From contig NW_008705566.1 in NCBI RefSeq assembly GCF_000186865.1, forward strand, positions 1,425,254 through 1,489,253: a stretch of 64,000 nucleotides of DNA. Direction: 5' to 3'. The notes under the pieces are model-generated. The model made no database searches. It was not told the origin of the DNA and saw only the letters and a list, made by a program, of their open reading frames with translations. Source of the DNA: Aureococcus anophagefferens (lineage: Eukaryota; Sar; Pelagophyceae; Pelagomonadales; Pelagomonadaceae). The position numbers were made by a program, and so were the translations under genes. Shown here piece by piece: positions 46,373 through 54,780 of the stretch. Within the stretch, counting starts at the first letter, position 1; the number at the start of each line of letters is the position of its first letter.

Positions 46373-47359
46373 TTACGTTGCTTCGGGGGTGAGGCGGCCG
46401 TCGCAGCCGAGCTCGATGAGCTTCTGCCACGCCGTGGCGACGTCTTTCCTCAGCTGGCGCCGGTTGCGGTTGTAGTAGGTGATCTCGGCCTTGTAGGCCG
46501 GGTCCCACGACAGGGCCATGTCGGAGATCAAGAGCATGAATTTCAACCCGTGCATGTCCCACTCGAACTGGCGCTTCCCTTTCGCCGTCGTCCGCTCGAC
46601 GAACTGGTCGATGTTGCCGTAGACGCTCAGGTAGCCGAGGCCGTGCTCGAAGAGGTTCCAGTGCGCGGGATCGAACGCGTACCAGGCGTTTTCGTTGCCC
46701 GAGACCTCGGGGTGGCAGCGGCCGTACTGGTGGCCAAGCAAAATCAACGCGACGGTCTCCCGGTCGTCGAAGCCGAGCCTGTCAAACGTGGCCCGCACGG
46801 CCGCGATCGTCGGCGCCTCGCGGACGTGGGCCGGCGAGCCAAGTGGGCACGAGCTGCATCCGAGATCAGCCGCCGGAAGGCGAGACCCACACGGGTTATG
46901 CGCGCCGTCGCCGAACGGGCAGCCGCCCTTGCCGTGGACCGCGACGGCCGCGTCCTCGGTCCAGTCCTCGCGGCCGACTTTGAACGGCACGCGAGGCCCA
47001 CCCGTCGCTTCGATGGCGACCGTGCCGCACAAGACGCAGATGTCGGCGACGCTGAGGCGCGGGTGCGCGCGCTTGACCTTCTCGACGAGCGCTCGCGCCT
47101 CCGCGAAGCCCTTGTTCTCGGGGTCGGCCTGCTCGGCGAGGAAGCGCATCGTCCCGCCGTTGCTGCCGCCCGACTTCTTGTGTCTATCGAATGTCCCGCA
47201 GCAATGCCAGGCAAAACGAATCATGAGCGGCGCCAGCGACCCGTCGTCGTGCTCGGGCCGGTGCAGCCACTTCGCGATGTCTTCTCGAGCCGCCCGCAGG
47301 TCCACGGCATTGGTCGCCACTCCGGCCGGATCATCGATGGTGGAAACGGTGGAGCCCAT
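46373..47359 (-). CDS. Class I haem peroxidase (ascorbate/cytochrome c type)
   Basis: 328 residues. The distal active site APLMIRFAWHCCGTFD supplies Arg, Trp and His (compare the family's RLAWHDAGT). The proximal His is in VALILLGHQYGRCHPE, and LLISDMALSWDP provides the proximal Asp region. VADICVLCGTVAIEATGGP matches the APX/CcP helix. The Cys-rich insert (HNPCGSRLPAADLGCSSCPL) is unusual and could form a disulphide or bind metal. There is no obvious transit peptide, so a cytosolic location is likely. Reaction: H2O2 + donor to water; whether ascorbate or cytochrome c is the donor cannot be told. Confidence 0.85.
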   Translation of the reverse strand: MGSTVSTIDDPAGVATNAVDLRAAREDIAKWLHRPEHDDGSLAPLMIRFAWHCCGTFDRHKKSGGSNGGTMRFLAEQADPENKGFAEARALVEKVKRAHPRLSVADICVLCGTVAIEATGGPRVPFKVGREDWTEDAAVAVHGKGGCPFGDGAHNPCGSRLPAADLGCSSCPLGSPAHVREAPTIAAVRATFDRLGFDDRETVALILLGHQYGRCHPEVSGNENAWYAFDPAHWNLFEHGLGYLSVYGNIDQFVERTTAKGKRQFEWDMHGLKFMLLISDMALSWDPAYKAEITYYNRNRRQLRKDVATAWQKLIELGCDGRLTPEAT

Positions 47360-47560
47360 TGGGGCTGCCGATTAGTCGGGACCGATCACGTCCATCGTCA
47401 AATTCGCGACAGAAACTGCATTGCCGTCAACGTCTCATCACCATCGACCTTTCGCAATTGGGAGAGCGCTGGAGCGCTGCCCCGTGAAGCTGCGCTGGAG
47501 AGCGCCCAGTGATAGCGCGCTGCCCCGCGAAAACGCGCTGCCCTAGCGAGTGAACTCGCC

Positions 47561-48043
47561 ATGCCGACCTTTTTCGTGCGGTCGCCCACGGGGCGCGTGC
47601 AGGACGAGGGCGTCGTCGCCGCCGAGCGCCACGACCCGCGCCCGAAAGTCGTGGACGTCGGCGGCGGTCGCGTCCACGTCGTGCTCGGCGCGCGACCCGA
47701 GCCGCTGCCCTGGGACTGCCTGCCCATCGACGACGGCTACGACGACGGCCATCTCCGGAAGCTCGCGCTGAAGCCCGGGCTCGGACCCTACACGCTCGAG
47801 GAGCTCACGCGAATGAGCTACGCGTACGAGTCGTACGCGGCCGCTCGGTGGCGGAAGCGGGAAGAGATTTATCTCGAGGAAAGGCGGCGCGACGGCGGTA
47901 GAATGAAACATGGATCACGCGTGTCTCCACAAAAAAGGTCGTCGTCGCGAGGGAGACCGCGCGCGAGCCCGAGCCGCGAGACGCGGCCCGCGCGAAGCCC
48001 CGCGTGGACGTCGGCGCCGCTCTACCTTAAAAGCACGTTCTAG
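47561..48043 (+). CDS. Hypothetical protein, 160 residues
   Basis: The first 110 residues have varied composition with Tyr/Asp/Leu-rich segments (CLPIDDGYDDGHLRKLALKP, TLEELTRMSYAYESYAA) that look like real coding sequence. The tail is Arg/Ser-rich low complexity. I recognise no family. The region before it contains three loose copies of GCGCTGCCCCGYGAA. It could be one exon of a larger gene. Confidence 0.45.
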   Translation: MPTFFVRSPTGRVQDEGVVAAERHDPRPKVVDVGGGRVHVVLGARPEPLPWDCLPIDDGYDDGHLRKLALKPGLGPYTLEELTRMSYAYESYAAARWRKREEIYLEERRRDGGRMKHGSRVSPQKRSSSRGRPRASPSRETRPARSPAWTSAPLYLKSTF

Positions 48044-48113
48044 CACGCCATGGAGAGAATGTTATCAGCCCGGTGGCCAGCCCCGCACCGGAAGTTCGGA
48101 ACCCTAACGTTAA

Positions 48114-49556
48114 TCAACTCGGCGGCCAGAGGACGAGCTCCGGGTCGTACCAGGAGCGGACGGGCCGGCCGTCGTGCGCGCGCGCGTCGAGCACCGTGCG
48201 GATGAAGCGGCCCTGCCAGCCGCAGGGCCCGATGCCGACCTTGAAGGGCGGGTCCGTGGCCGCGTCGGCCTGGGCCCAGGCGACGTCCGCGTCGAGCGCG
48301 AGCTGCTGCTCGACGAGGCCGAGCTCGCCGCGGTCGTCCCAGTCGAGGACGGCGTCGTACTTGGCGACGCCGGCGTCGAGGAGCCGCTGGAGGGCCCGGG
48401 CCTTGGCCTCGGCGACGTCCGGCGGCGCCCTGACGCGCGCGTGGCCGCGCCAGAGCGGCCGGCCCGCGTCGGCCGCGACGTCCGTCACGAGGACGACGTG
48501 GCGGCCCGCGGCGCGCAGGAGCTCGGCGACGGCGATGAGCTTCTCGGCGCAGGCGTGGCAGGCCTCGGCGGTCTTGAGGAGCTCGGAGCGCCAGAGGAGC
48601 GCGTCGTAGCGCGCGAACTCGTCGCCGAGCGCGCGCGCGCGGAACCGCGCGGCCGCGGCCGCGACGGCCGGCGCCGCGCGCAGCGCCGCCGCCGGCGCGA
48701 GGAAGGGCGCGGCGGATAGGGCCGGGTCCGCCCGCCACCAGTCGCCGAGCGCGAAGATGCCGCGGCGCCGCCGCCGCGCGACGAGCACGGGCGTCGCGTC
48801 GTCGTCCGCGGACGCCGCGAGCGCGCGCCACCGGGCCTCGCCGTCGCCGACGTCCAGGTCGCGCGCGTGCATCAGGTCGTCGCCGACGTCGAGGAGCGCG
48901 AGGGGCGCCGCGCCGGCCGCGAGGCACCGCGGCGGCACGACGGGCGACCCCACGAACGCCTCGAGCGCGGCGACGTCCAGGTACGCGCGCAGGTCCTTGA
49001 CGGGCGCCGCGCGCTCGACGACGGAGATCAGCACGTCGCGCGCCGGCGGCACGGCCGCCTCGTCGTCGCCGCCGCAGAGCCAGGGGCCCGCGGGCGCGGA
49101 CGCGTCGACGCAACACGCGAGCTCGCTGTCGGCGACGCACGGCAGCACGAGTCCGTAGCCGAGGCGCTTCGCGACGGCGGCCGCCGACGCGACGATGGGC
49201 CGCCACCCGTTGAGGCCCTCGCCGGGCAGCGTCAGCGCGGGCCAGACGTAGCCCGCCACGTCCTCCTCGAACGCGCAGTCGCCGGCCTGGCGCTTCCGGG
49301 CGCTTTCGAGGTCGCCCTCGAGCCAGAAGCCCATGACGCAGAGCGCGACGAAGAAGCAGATGGAGAGCAACGCGGTCGCCGCTTCCGACCACGGCGCTTT
49401 CGGTGGCGCGGCGGCGGCGGCGTGCGACGCCGCGACGGACCGTTTGGCGTGCGCGCGTAGCGCCTCGAGCCGCGCGCCCTCGATGGGCACGTCTTCTTGC
49501 GCCGTCTTGTTGTTGCGCACGTTCGACGGCGTCGGCAGGCGGCTGCGGCGGCGCAT
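48114..49556 (-). CDS. Type II membrane protein, O-fucosyltransferase-like
   Basis: 480 residues. A single hydrophobic segment at about 60-80 (AATALLSICFFVALCVMGFW) after a basic cytosolic tail gives a type II topology typical of Golgi glycosyltransferases. The start of the lumenal domain, YVWPALTLPGEGLNGWRPIV followed by AKRLGYGLVLPCVA, resembles the GDP-binding 'GxGLNNQR...LNRTLVLP' entry of O-fucosyltransferases, and WYDPELVLWPPS closes the protein. The acid/base residues cannot be identified. It might instead be an unrelated membrane-bound enzyme. Confidence 0.55.
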   Translation of the reverse strand: MRRRSRLPTPSNVRNNKTAQEDVPIEGARLEALRAHAKRSVAASHAAAAAPPKAPWSEAATALLSICFFVALCVMGFWLEGDLESARKRQAGDCAFEEDVAGYVWPALTLPGEGLNGWRPIVASAAAVAKRLGYGLVLPCVADSELACCVDASAPAGPWLCGGDDEAAVPPARDVLISVVERAAPVKDLRAYLDVAALEAFVGSPVVPPRCLAAGAAPLALLDVGDDLMHARDLDVGDGEARWRALAASADDDATPVLVARRRRRGIFALGDWWRADPALSAAPFLAPAAALRAAPAVAAAAARFRARALGDEFARYDALLWRSELLKTAEACHACAEKLIAVAELLRAAGRHVVLVTDVAADAGRPLWRGHARVRAPPDVAEAKARALQRLLDAGVAKYDAVLDWDDRGELGLVEQQLALDADVAWAQADAATDPPFKVGIGPCGWQGRFIRTVLDARAHDGRPVRSWYDPELVLWPPS

Positions 49557-49894
49557 GGTTGTCGTTTTTAGCAGGTTTTTTTGAACACGGCAGCTATTCT
49601 ATGCCGGGCGACGGACAGGAGATTCGTCGCAAAGTAACAAAAGATTCGTCGCAAGTAACAAAAGATCTGCACGGCACCATCAAAAGGGAATCGTCTTGCA
49701 TTGTGTCTCGCTGCAGGAGCTCGGAGAGGCGGGCTGGGTAGCTCTGCGCCGCTTGAGCCGCCGCCGCCGGAGTCGCGGGACCGTCGTCGCGGGGGTCTTC
49801 CCAGGCGCGGCGGCCTCCCGTCAATCGTCAAAAGCGCGGGGGTCTTCCCAGGTGCTGCGACGCGACTCCAACGGTTCACGGCGGCGCCGGCGCC
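49557..49894. other. Intergenic region with two short direct-repeat pairs
   Basis: About 340 bp between divergent genes. It contains AGATTCGTCGCAAAGTAAC twice in tandem (49620-49662, period about 21 bp) and CGCGGGGGTCTTCCCAGG twice (about 49788 and 49834). No ORF is supported. The pairs could be regulatory or simple slippage products. Confidence 0.55.
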
Positions 49895-51015
49895 ATGGAC
49901 GCCGGCGCCATGGGCGCCCTGCCGACGCGCGACGAGCTCTTCGACGTCGTGCTCAAGGGCAAGCAGTTGGAGCAGACGATGAAGGACCGCCAGGCCGGCG
50001 GCGGCGCTAAGAGCGGCCGTTATAAAAAGCACGACACGGCTCGACTTCGGTGTCTGCGTCGCGTCGTCTACCCGCGGCTCAAGATGGGCATCCTGCCGTC
50101 GGCGACGGACAGCAAGATGCTCTTCGACATGCCGGGCGTGTACCAGTGCCTCCGCGCGGCGTGGCGCGCGCCGCGCGCGCGAACATCATCAGGCGAGGCC
50201 GCGGCCGCGGCCGCGGCCGCGGCCGAGGCGCGCCCGTGCCCGCGCCCGCGCCCGTGCCCGTGCCCGCGCCCGCGCCCGCGGCGCCGGACGCGTCGCCCCC
50301 GCCGCCGGACGCGTCGCCCCCGGCGCGCGACGCGTCGCTTCCGGCGTGCGACGCCACGCCGGCGGTGGCGGCCCCGGCTTCCGCGCCGCCCGCGCCGTCC
50401 GCCGCGGTCGCCGACGACGACAGCGACGACGAGTTCCTCGCCTTCAACTCGGGCATGGGCGTCCGCACGTCGCCCCAGGCGGACCGCCTCGACGAGTTCA
50501 TGGCCGCGGACGCCGGCTACGTGCCGCCGCCGCGCGCGCCGCTCGCCGCGGTGCGCGCGGAGCCGACGCCCGACCTGCGAGGGCCGGAGTTCCAGGCTCG
50601 CGTGCGCCGCGAAGCCGACGCCGCCGCGGCCCGCCCCGAGGCCCGCGCCATGCTCGTGGAGGACGAGGACCTCATCTTGGCCCAGCTCGAGGCCTCCGAC
50701 GACGTCGAGGACCACTTCGCGCGCGCCGAGAGCGCGGTGCTCGAGCTGCTCCGCTACGACCGCTCGTTTCGCGACGCGAGCCCCCCGGACCGCAACAGGG
50801 CCGAGCTCGTCGTGGGCCGCCTCTTCCAGTCGACGGCCTGGAGCGAGCACGACGAGCGCAGGCGCGTCGCCGACTTCGAGGCCCTCGACCACGACCTGCG
50901 CGCCGCCATCGGGATCGCCGTCCGGGACGCCTCCGCGCAGACGACCGCGGACGACGAGCGCGACGCCCTCGGGCTAGCCGCGGAGACGCTCGAGAGCCTG
51001 GCGGCCTTGGTCTAG
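49895..51015 (+). CDS. Hypothetical protein with Pro/Ala-rich linker, two exons
   Basis: Exons 49895-50145 and 50193-51015 join via a 47-bp GT-AG intron in phase 2 to 357 residues; without the splice the N-terminal frame runs into low complexity. The N-terminus (TRDELFDVVLKGKQLEQTMK, CLRRVVYPRLKMGILPSATD) and the C-terminus (DEDLILAQLEASDDVEDHFA, AVLELLRYDRSFRD, VVGRLFQSTAWSEHDERRR) are well-ordered helical regions I cannot assign. They are linked by RG repeats and a long Pro/Ala run. The start and splice were chosen so that both ordered halves stay in frame. Confidence 0.6.
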
Positions 51016-51384
51016 GCGCGAGCGAGCCCGCGCCCGTGCCTGCGCCCGCGCCCGCGCCCGCCGGCGCGCCCGCGCCGGGGGCGCGGCCGAGGCGCGAACT
51101 AGAACTCGCGATGGGATAATTCCGCGGGGTTTAAAGACGGGCCGGCGGGACGAGTCCGCGCGTCGCTCCGCCTGGCTTCGGCGCCTCCGGCGCCTCCGTC
51201 GCCTCCGGCGCCTTCGGCGCCTTCGGCGCCTCTTTTTTTTTCTTTTTTTTTTTCTTTTTTTCTCCTCGCCACTGGCCCCACATGAAAAAAGTGCCGTTTT
51301 TTTGGCGCTCCAAGCTGAATTACCACAAGAATCGCAAGCTGCGACGCCGACTGGCTGCTCGTCCGCCGCCGCCCGCACCACGGC
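51016..51384. repeat. Low-complexity intergenic stretch
   Basis: Repeats of CCGGCGCCTCCGTCGCCT-type sequence (51183-51230) are followed by a T-rich run broken by single C (about 51231-51262), then the 5' leader of the TBC gene. The pyrimidine tract could act in splicing or promoter function, or reflect slippage. No gene seen. Confidence 0.6.
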
Positions 51385-52815
51385 ATGGCGCCGCCGGACC
51401 CGGAGCTCGCCGGGCTCCAGCAGAGGATCGCCGCCTGCGGCGTCGCTCCCGGCGAGCGCGCCGCGGCCTGGCGCCACTTCCTCGGCGTGAGCCCCGGCCT
51501 CAAGGACCAGGGCGCGTCCGTGCGCGCGTCGCGGGCGGCCTACGCGAAAATAAAACAGCAAGAGCTGCCCGACGCCGCGTCCCTCGGCGCCGACGCCGGC
51601 GACCCGCTGTCCGGCCTGCTCGGGGGCGACGGCGGCGGCGCCGGCGGCGGCGCGTGGGACAAGTACCACGCGAACGCCGAGCTTCGCGCCGAGGTCGAGA
51701 AGGACCTCGAGCGCCTGAGCGTCGGCGGCATCTCCGAGGACCACTTCAAGGAGCCCGCGCGCGCGAGCCGCATGCTCAACGTCCTGACGTGCTGGGCGTC
51801 GGGCCACCCGCGGCCGGGCTACCGCCAGGGCATGCACGAGGTGCTCGCGCTCTTCGTCGCCGCGCTCGAGGACGAGCTCGCGGCGGGCGGCGCGCCCCTG
51901 GGGCCGGCGCCGGGCGGCTTCGACGAGGGCGACGCCTACGCTTTGTTCGCCGCGTGCATGGAGACGCACGCGGCGCTCTTCGACACGGGCCGCGGCGCCG
52001 ACGCGCCCGTGCTCAAGTTGTGCCGCGCGGCGCACGACGCGGCCCAGGCGCTGCTCGACCTGGGGCCGGCCTTCGACGCCGTCGAGCCCCAGCTCTACGG
52101 CCTGCGCTGGGCGCGCCTGTTGTTCCTGCGCGAGTTCGACGCGCCGAAGAGCCTCCAGCTCTGGGACGGCCTCTTCGCGGCGTTCCGAGGCATGCCGCCG
52201 GCCGAGCGGTCGCTGCCCTACGTCGTCGAGCGCTGCGCCGTCGCGCTGACCTGCGCCGCGGCGCCGGTGCTGGTCCGCGACGACGAGTGCCAGCAGATGC
52301 AGACGCTCATGCGCTTCCGGGACCACGTCGACGCGTCCGTGCCCCGCGTGCTCGACATCACGCTCCGCCTCGTCGACGGCCGGGGCCTCCCGCCGGCCCG
52401 GGGCCGCGCCGCGCCCCCGGCGCCGGCGCCGGTCCTCCAGGCGCCCGTGCGCGCCGTCGCCCAGGACTCGCGCTTCGGCGCGCTCCGGAGCCGCGCGGGC
52501 GAGGGCGCCGCGGCGCTCAAATCGGCCGCGACCGCCGCGCCCGCGTTCCTCAAGCAGACGGCCCTCTTCGCCGGCGGCGGCGCGCCGGCGCCGGCCCGCG
52601 CGCCGCCGCCGCCGGCCCCCGCGGCCCGCGCGCCGCCGCCGCCCGCGCCCGCGGCGCGCGCGCCGCCGCCGCCCGCGCCCGCGCCGCCGACGATGGCCGC
52701 GACGCTCGACGCGGCCCTCGCGGTGCTCCGGGCGCACCCGCACACGAACGACGCCCAGGCGGCCCTCGCCTCCGTCGCCTCCGTCGCCGCCGAGCTCCGG
52801 AAGCGGCGCCTTTGA
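51385..52815 (+). CDS. TBC-domain Rab GTPase-activating protein (TBC1D5-like)
   Basis: 476 residues. The TBC domain spans about 15-330: GERAAAWRHFLGV (entry helix), VEKDLERL with the arginine finger of the I-x-x-D-x-x-R motif, MLNVLTCWASGHP, then YRQGMHEVLALF, the TBC1D5 version of the Gln-finger motif Y-x-Q-G-M. FLREFDAPKSLQLWDGLFA is the usual 'REF...LWD' block. The C-terminus has a Pro/Ala repeat (ARAPPPPAPA three times) and a final helix. TBC1D5 relatives inactivate Rab7 on endosomes with retromer (family knowledge); the target here is inferred. Confidence 0.85.
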   Translation: MAPPDPELAGLQQRIAACGVAPGERAAAWRHFLGVSPGLKDQGASVRASRAAYAKIKQQELPDAASLGADAGDPLSGLLGGDGGGAGGGAWDKYHANAELRAEVEKDLERLSVGGISEDHFKEPARASRMLNVLTCWASGHPRPGYRQGMHEVLALFVAALEDELAAGGAPLGPAPGGFDEGDAYALFAACMETHAALFDTGRGADAPVLKLCRAAHDAAQALLDLGPAFDAVEPQLYGLRWARLLFLREFDAPKSLQLWDGLFAAFRGMPPAERSLPYVVERCAVALTCAAAPVLVRDDECQQMQTLMRFRDHVDASVPRVLDITLRLVDGRGLPPARGRAAPPAPAPVLQAPVRAVAQDSRFGALRSRAGEGAAALKSAATAAPAFLKQTALFAGGGAPAPARAPPPPAPAARAPPPPAPAARAPPPPAPAPPTMAATLDAALAVLRAHPHTNDAQAALASVASVAAELRKRRL

Positions 52816-52877
52816 TGTATTTGGTAAACCACATTGACCTTCACGTTGCAGCCGAAATATTACGCAGAGTCGATGGA

Positions 52878-53852
52878 ATGAGGCTCTGGCGCCTCGCGGC
52901 GCTCTGCGTGGTAGGCGCCGCGCGCGCGCCCGACGGCCGCAGCATGCAGCTCATCCACATCCCGAAGACGGGCGTGACGTCCCTGGAGCAGGACCTCAGG
53001 GCGCGCGGCGTCGCCGTCGAGCCCCTGAACGAGCGCTGCTACGCCGCCGTGCGCCGCGAGGGCCCCGTGCACGGCGTCATGCTGCGGGCGCCGCGGGCCC
53101 ACGTGCGCAGCATGTACATGCAGTGCCGCTACGCGCCGGCGTCGTCGAGCATCACGACGCATTTCGCGGGATTTCCCGGCGCGCCGCGGAACGACACGGA
53201 CGGCCTCCGCGCGTGGCTCGACCACTTCGGCGCGAACTGGAGCCACGCGGGTCGCGGCGATTTCGGTTGCTACACGCCCCTGGACCACCAGTGCCACCAC
53301 CTCGCCTGCGCCGACGGCGGCGACGTCTGCCCCGGCGACGCCGCGGCGGCCGCGGACTACGCGCGGGACCCGCTGAAGACGAACGCGCGGCGCGGCCTGC
53401 CCGCGCCGCGGGGCGCGGGGCTCTGCACGCCCGCGTCGCACCACCGCGCGGGCGGCGCCGAGGACGCCTGGCCGCGCGCCGCGGAGCTCGCGGCCGCGCT
53501 CCGCGCGCTCGACGCCATCGAGGTCGTCGGCCTCGTGGAGCACTACGAGGCGAGCCTGTGCCTCTTCGCCTACTTCGCGCTCGGCGCGCTGCCGGCGGAC
53601 TGCGCCTGCGACGCCGCGGCCGACGTCACGCGCGCGCGCCACGGCGTCCCCGACTACGAGGCGGAGCGCCTCCCCGGCGACGTCGTCGCGCGCATCGACG
53701 CGGTCACGGCCATGGACCGCGCGCTCTACGACCGCGGCCAGGAGCGCTTCTTCAAGCACGTCCGCCAGGTCGAGCGCGCCGCGGGCGCGCGCGTCCTCTG
53801 CGGCACGACGCGGCGCATGCCCAGCCCCCTCGCGGGTCGGCGGCGCTCCTAG
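52878..53852 (+). CDS. Sulfotransferase-like protein, single domain
   Basis: 324 residues from ATG 52878; residues 1-16 (RLWRLAALCVVGAARA) look like a signal peptide. The PAPS loop is MQLIHIPKTGVTSLEQDL (compare HIPKTGGTS). The second motif, VMLRAPRAHVRSMYMQC, matches the family's LRxPxxRxxSxY. Several Cys and CHHLACAD/CACDAAAD suggest disulphides in a secretory protein. EVVGLVEHYEASLCLFAY corresponds to the conserved GL(T/V)Ex(Y/F)xxSxCLF of this family. It is related to the two domains in the 41.4-kb gene. Its stop is 8 bp from the stop of the convergent next gene. Confidence 0.8.
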   Translation: MRLWRLAALCVVGAARAPDGRSMQLIHIPKTGVTSLEQDLRARGVAVEPLNERCYAAVRREGPVHGVMLRAPRAHVRSMYMQCRYAPASSSITTHFAGFPGAPRNDTDGLRAWLDHFGANWSHAGRGDFGCYTPLDHQCHHLACADGGDVCPGDAAAAADYARDPLKTNARRGLPAPRGAGLCTPASHHRAGGAEDAWPRAAELAAALRALDAIEVVGLVEHYEASLCLFAYFALGALPADCACDAAADVTRARHGVPDYEAERLPGDVVARIDAVTAMDRALYDRGQERFFKHVRQVERAAGARVLCGTTRRMPSPLAGRRRS

Positions 53853-53860
53853 TCCCGCCG

Positions 53861-54625
53861 TTACCTCAGCGCGCGGGACTGGCGCAGGACCTGGGCGATG
53901 AGGGACCGGCAGAGGAGGCACTCGTCGTAGACGAGGGCGTCCTTCGCCGGGTCGCCGGACTTGATGACGCAGACCATGAGGACGCAGTCGCCGACGCGCC
54001 AGAGCAGCGTCCGCGTCTCGTCGCCGTCGTCGTCGAAGGACATGTGGAGCGTCGGCGCGTCGCGCTCGTAGTCGAGGATGCGGTCCGCGGACATGAAGAG
54101 GTACTTGGACGCCGCCAGCAGCGAGAGCTGGTCGATCTCCGCGCCGCCGCTCTGGTCCACGTTGTCCTCGGAGATGAGCGCCGTGTGGAGCACGCGGCCG
54201 TCGCTCCCGAGCCGGTGGAGCACGGACCGCACGCTCTGCTTCACCACGGGCCCGATCATCGCGCCGAAGCCGTGGAAGTCCTTGAGGTGCTGCGCGCGGC
54301 CGCCCAACGGCGCGCCGTCGCCGCTGTACTCCTCGACGAACGCGAGCAGGATCTCGCACGCGATGAGGCGGCCGAAGCTCGCCGTGTCGTTGCGGTCGTG
54401 GACGAGCGCGCAGGACACGCGCGCGACCTCGTCGCGCACCATGGTGATGGCCATGGAGCTCATCTCGATGTAGGTCGGGTGCATGGCCGTCGTCTGCGTC
54501 GCGAACTCCGTCATCGCCGTCAGCAGCGACCCCAGGAGCCGCGGCTGGGCCACGGCCTGGCCGTACTCCTTGGCGAAGAGCACGAGGCCGCTCGGCGCGA
54601 GCAGGATCACGTTGCGCAGCGTCAT
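53861..54625 (-). CDS. Longin-like small protein
   Basis: 254 residues, start MTLRNVILLAPSG. The first half (GLVLFAKEYGQAVAQPRLLG, SLLTAMTEFATQ, SMAITMVRDEVARVSCALVHDRND, LIACEILLAFVEEY) has the strand-helix order of a longin or Mon1/roadblock-type fold found in trafficking adaptors. The C-terminal half (LLAASKYLFMSADRILDYER, RTLLWRVGDCVLMVCVIKSG) is also ordered but unrecognised. No membrane segment. The family assignment is tentative, resting on pattern only. It is convergent with the sulfotransferase. Confidence 0.6.
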   Translation of the reverse strand: MTLRNVILLAPSGLVLFAKEYGQAVAQPRLLGSLLTAMTEFATQTTAMHPTYIEMSSMAITMVRDEVARVSCALVHDRNDTASFGRLIACEILLAFVEEYSGDGAPLGGRAQHLKDFHGFGAMIGPVVKQSVRSVLHRLGSDGRVLHTALISEDNVDQSGGAEIDQLSLLAASKYLFMSADRILDYERDAPTLHMSFDDDGDETRTLLWRVGDCVLMVCVIKSGDPAKDALVYDECLLCRSLIAQVLRQSRALR

Positions 54626-54780
54626 TTTGTGAATGAGGCGTTGGGTTCACGCGCGAGAACCTGCCATGCTCAGGCGCGAGCGGATGGCACCATGCTCCTC
54701 ACCACTTTTTTTATCGACTTTTTTCTTGCAGTTTTTGCGAGCGCAATGGCTGTGGCAATCGAGCTCTGAGGCTGCCAACG

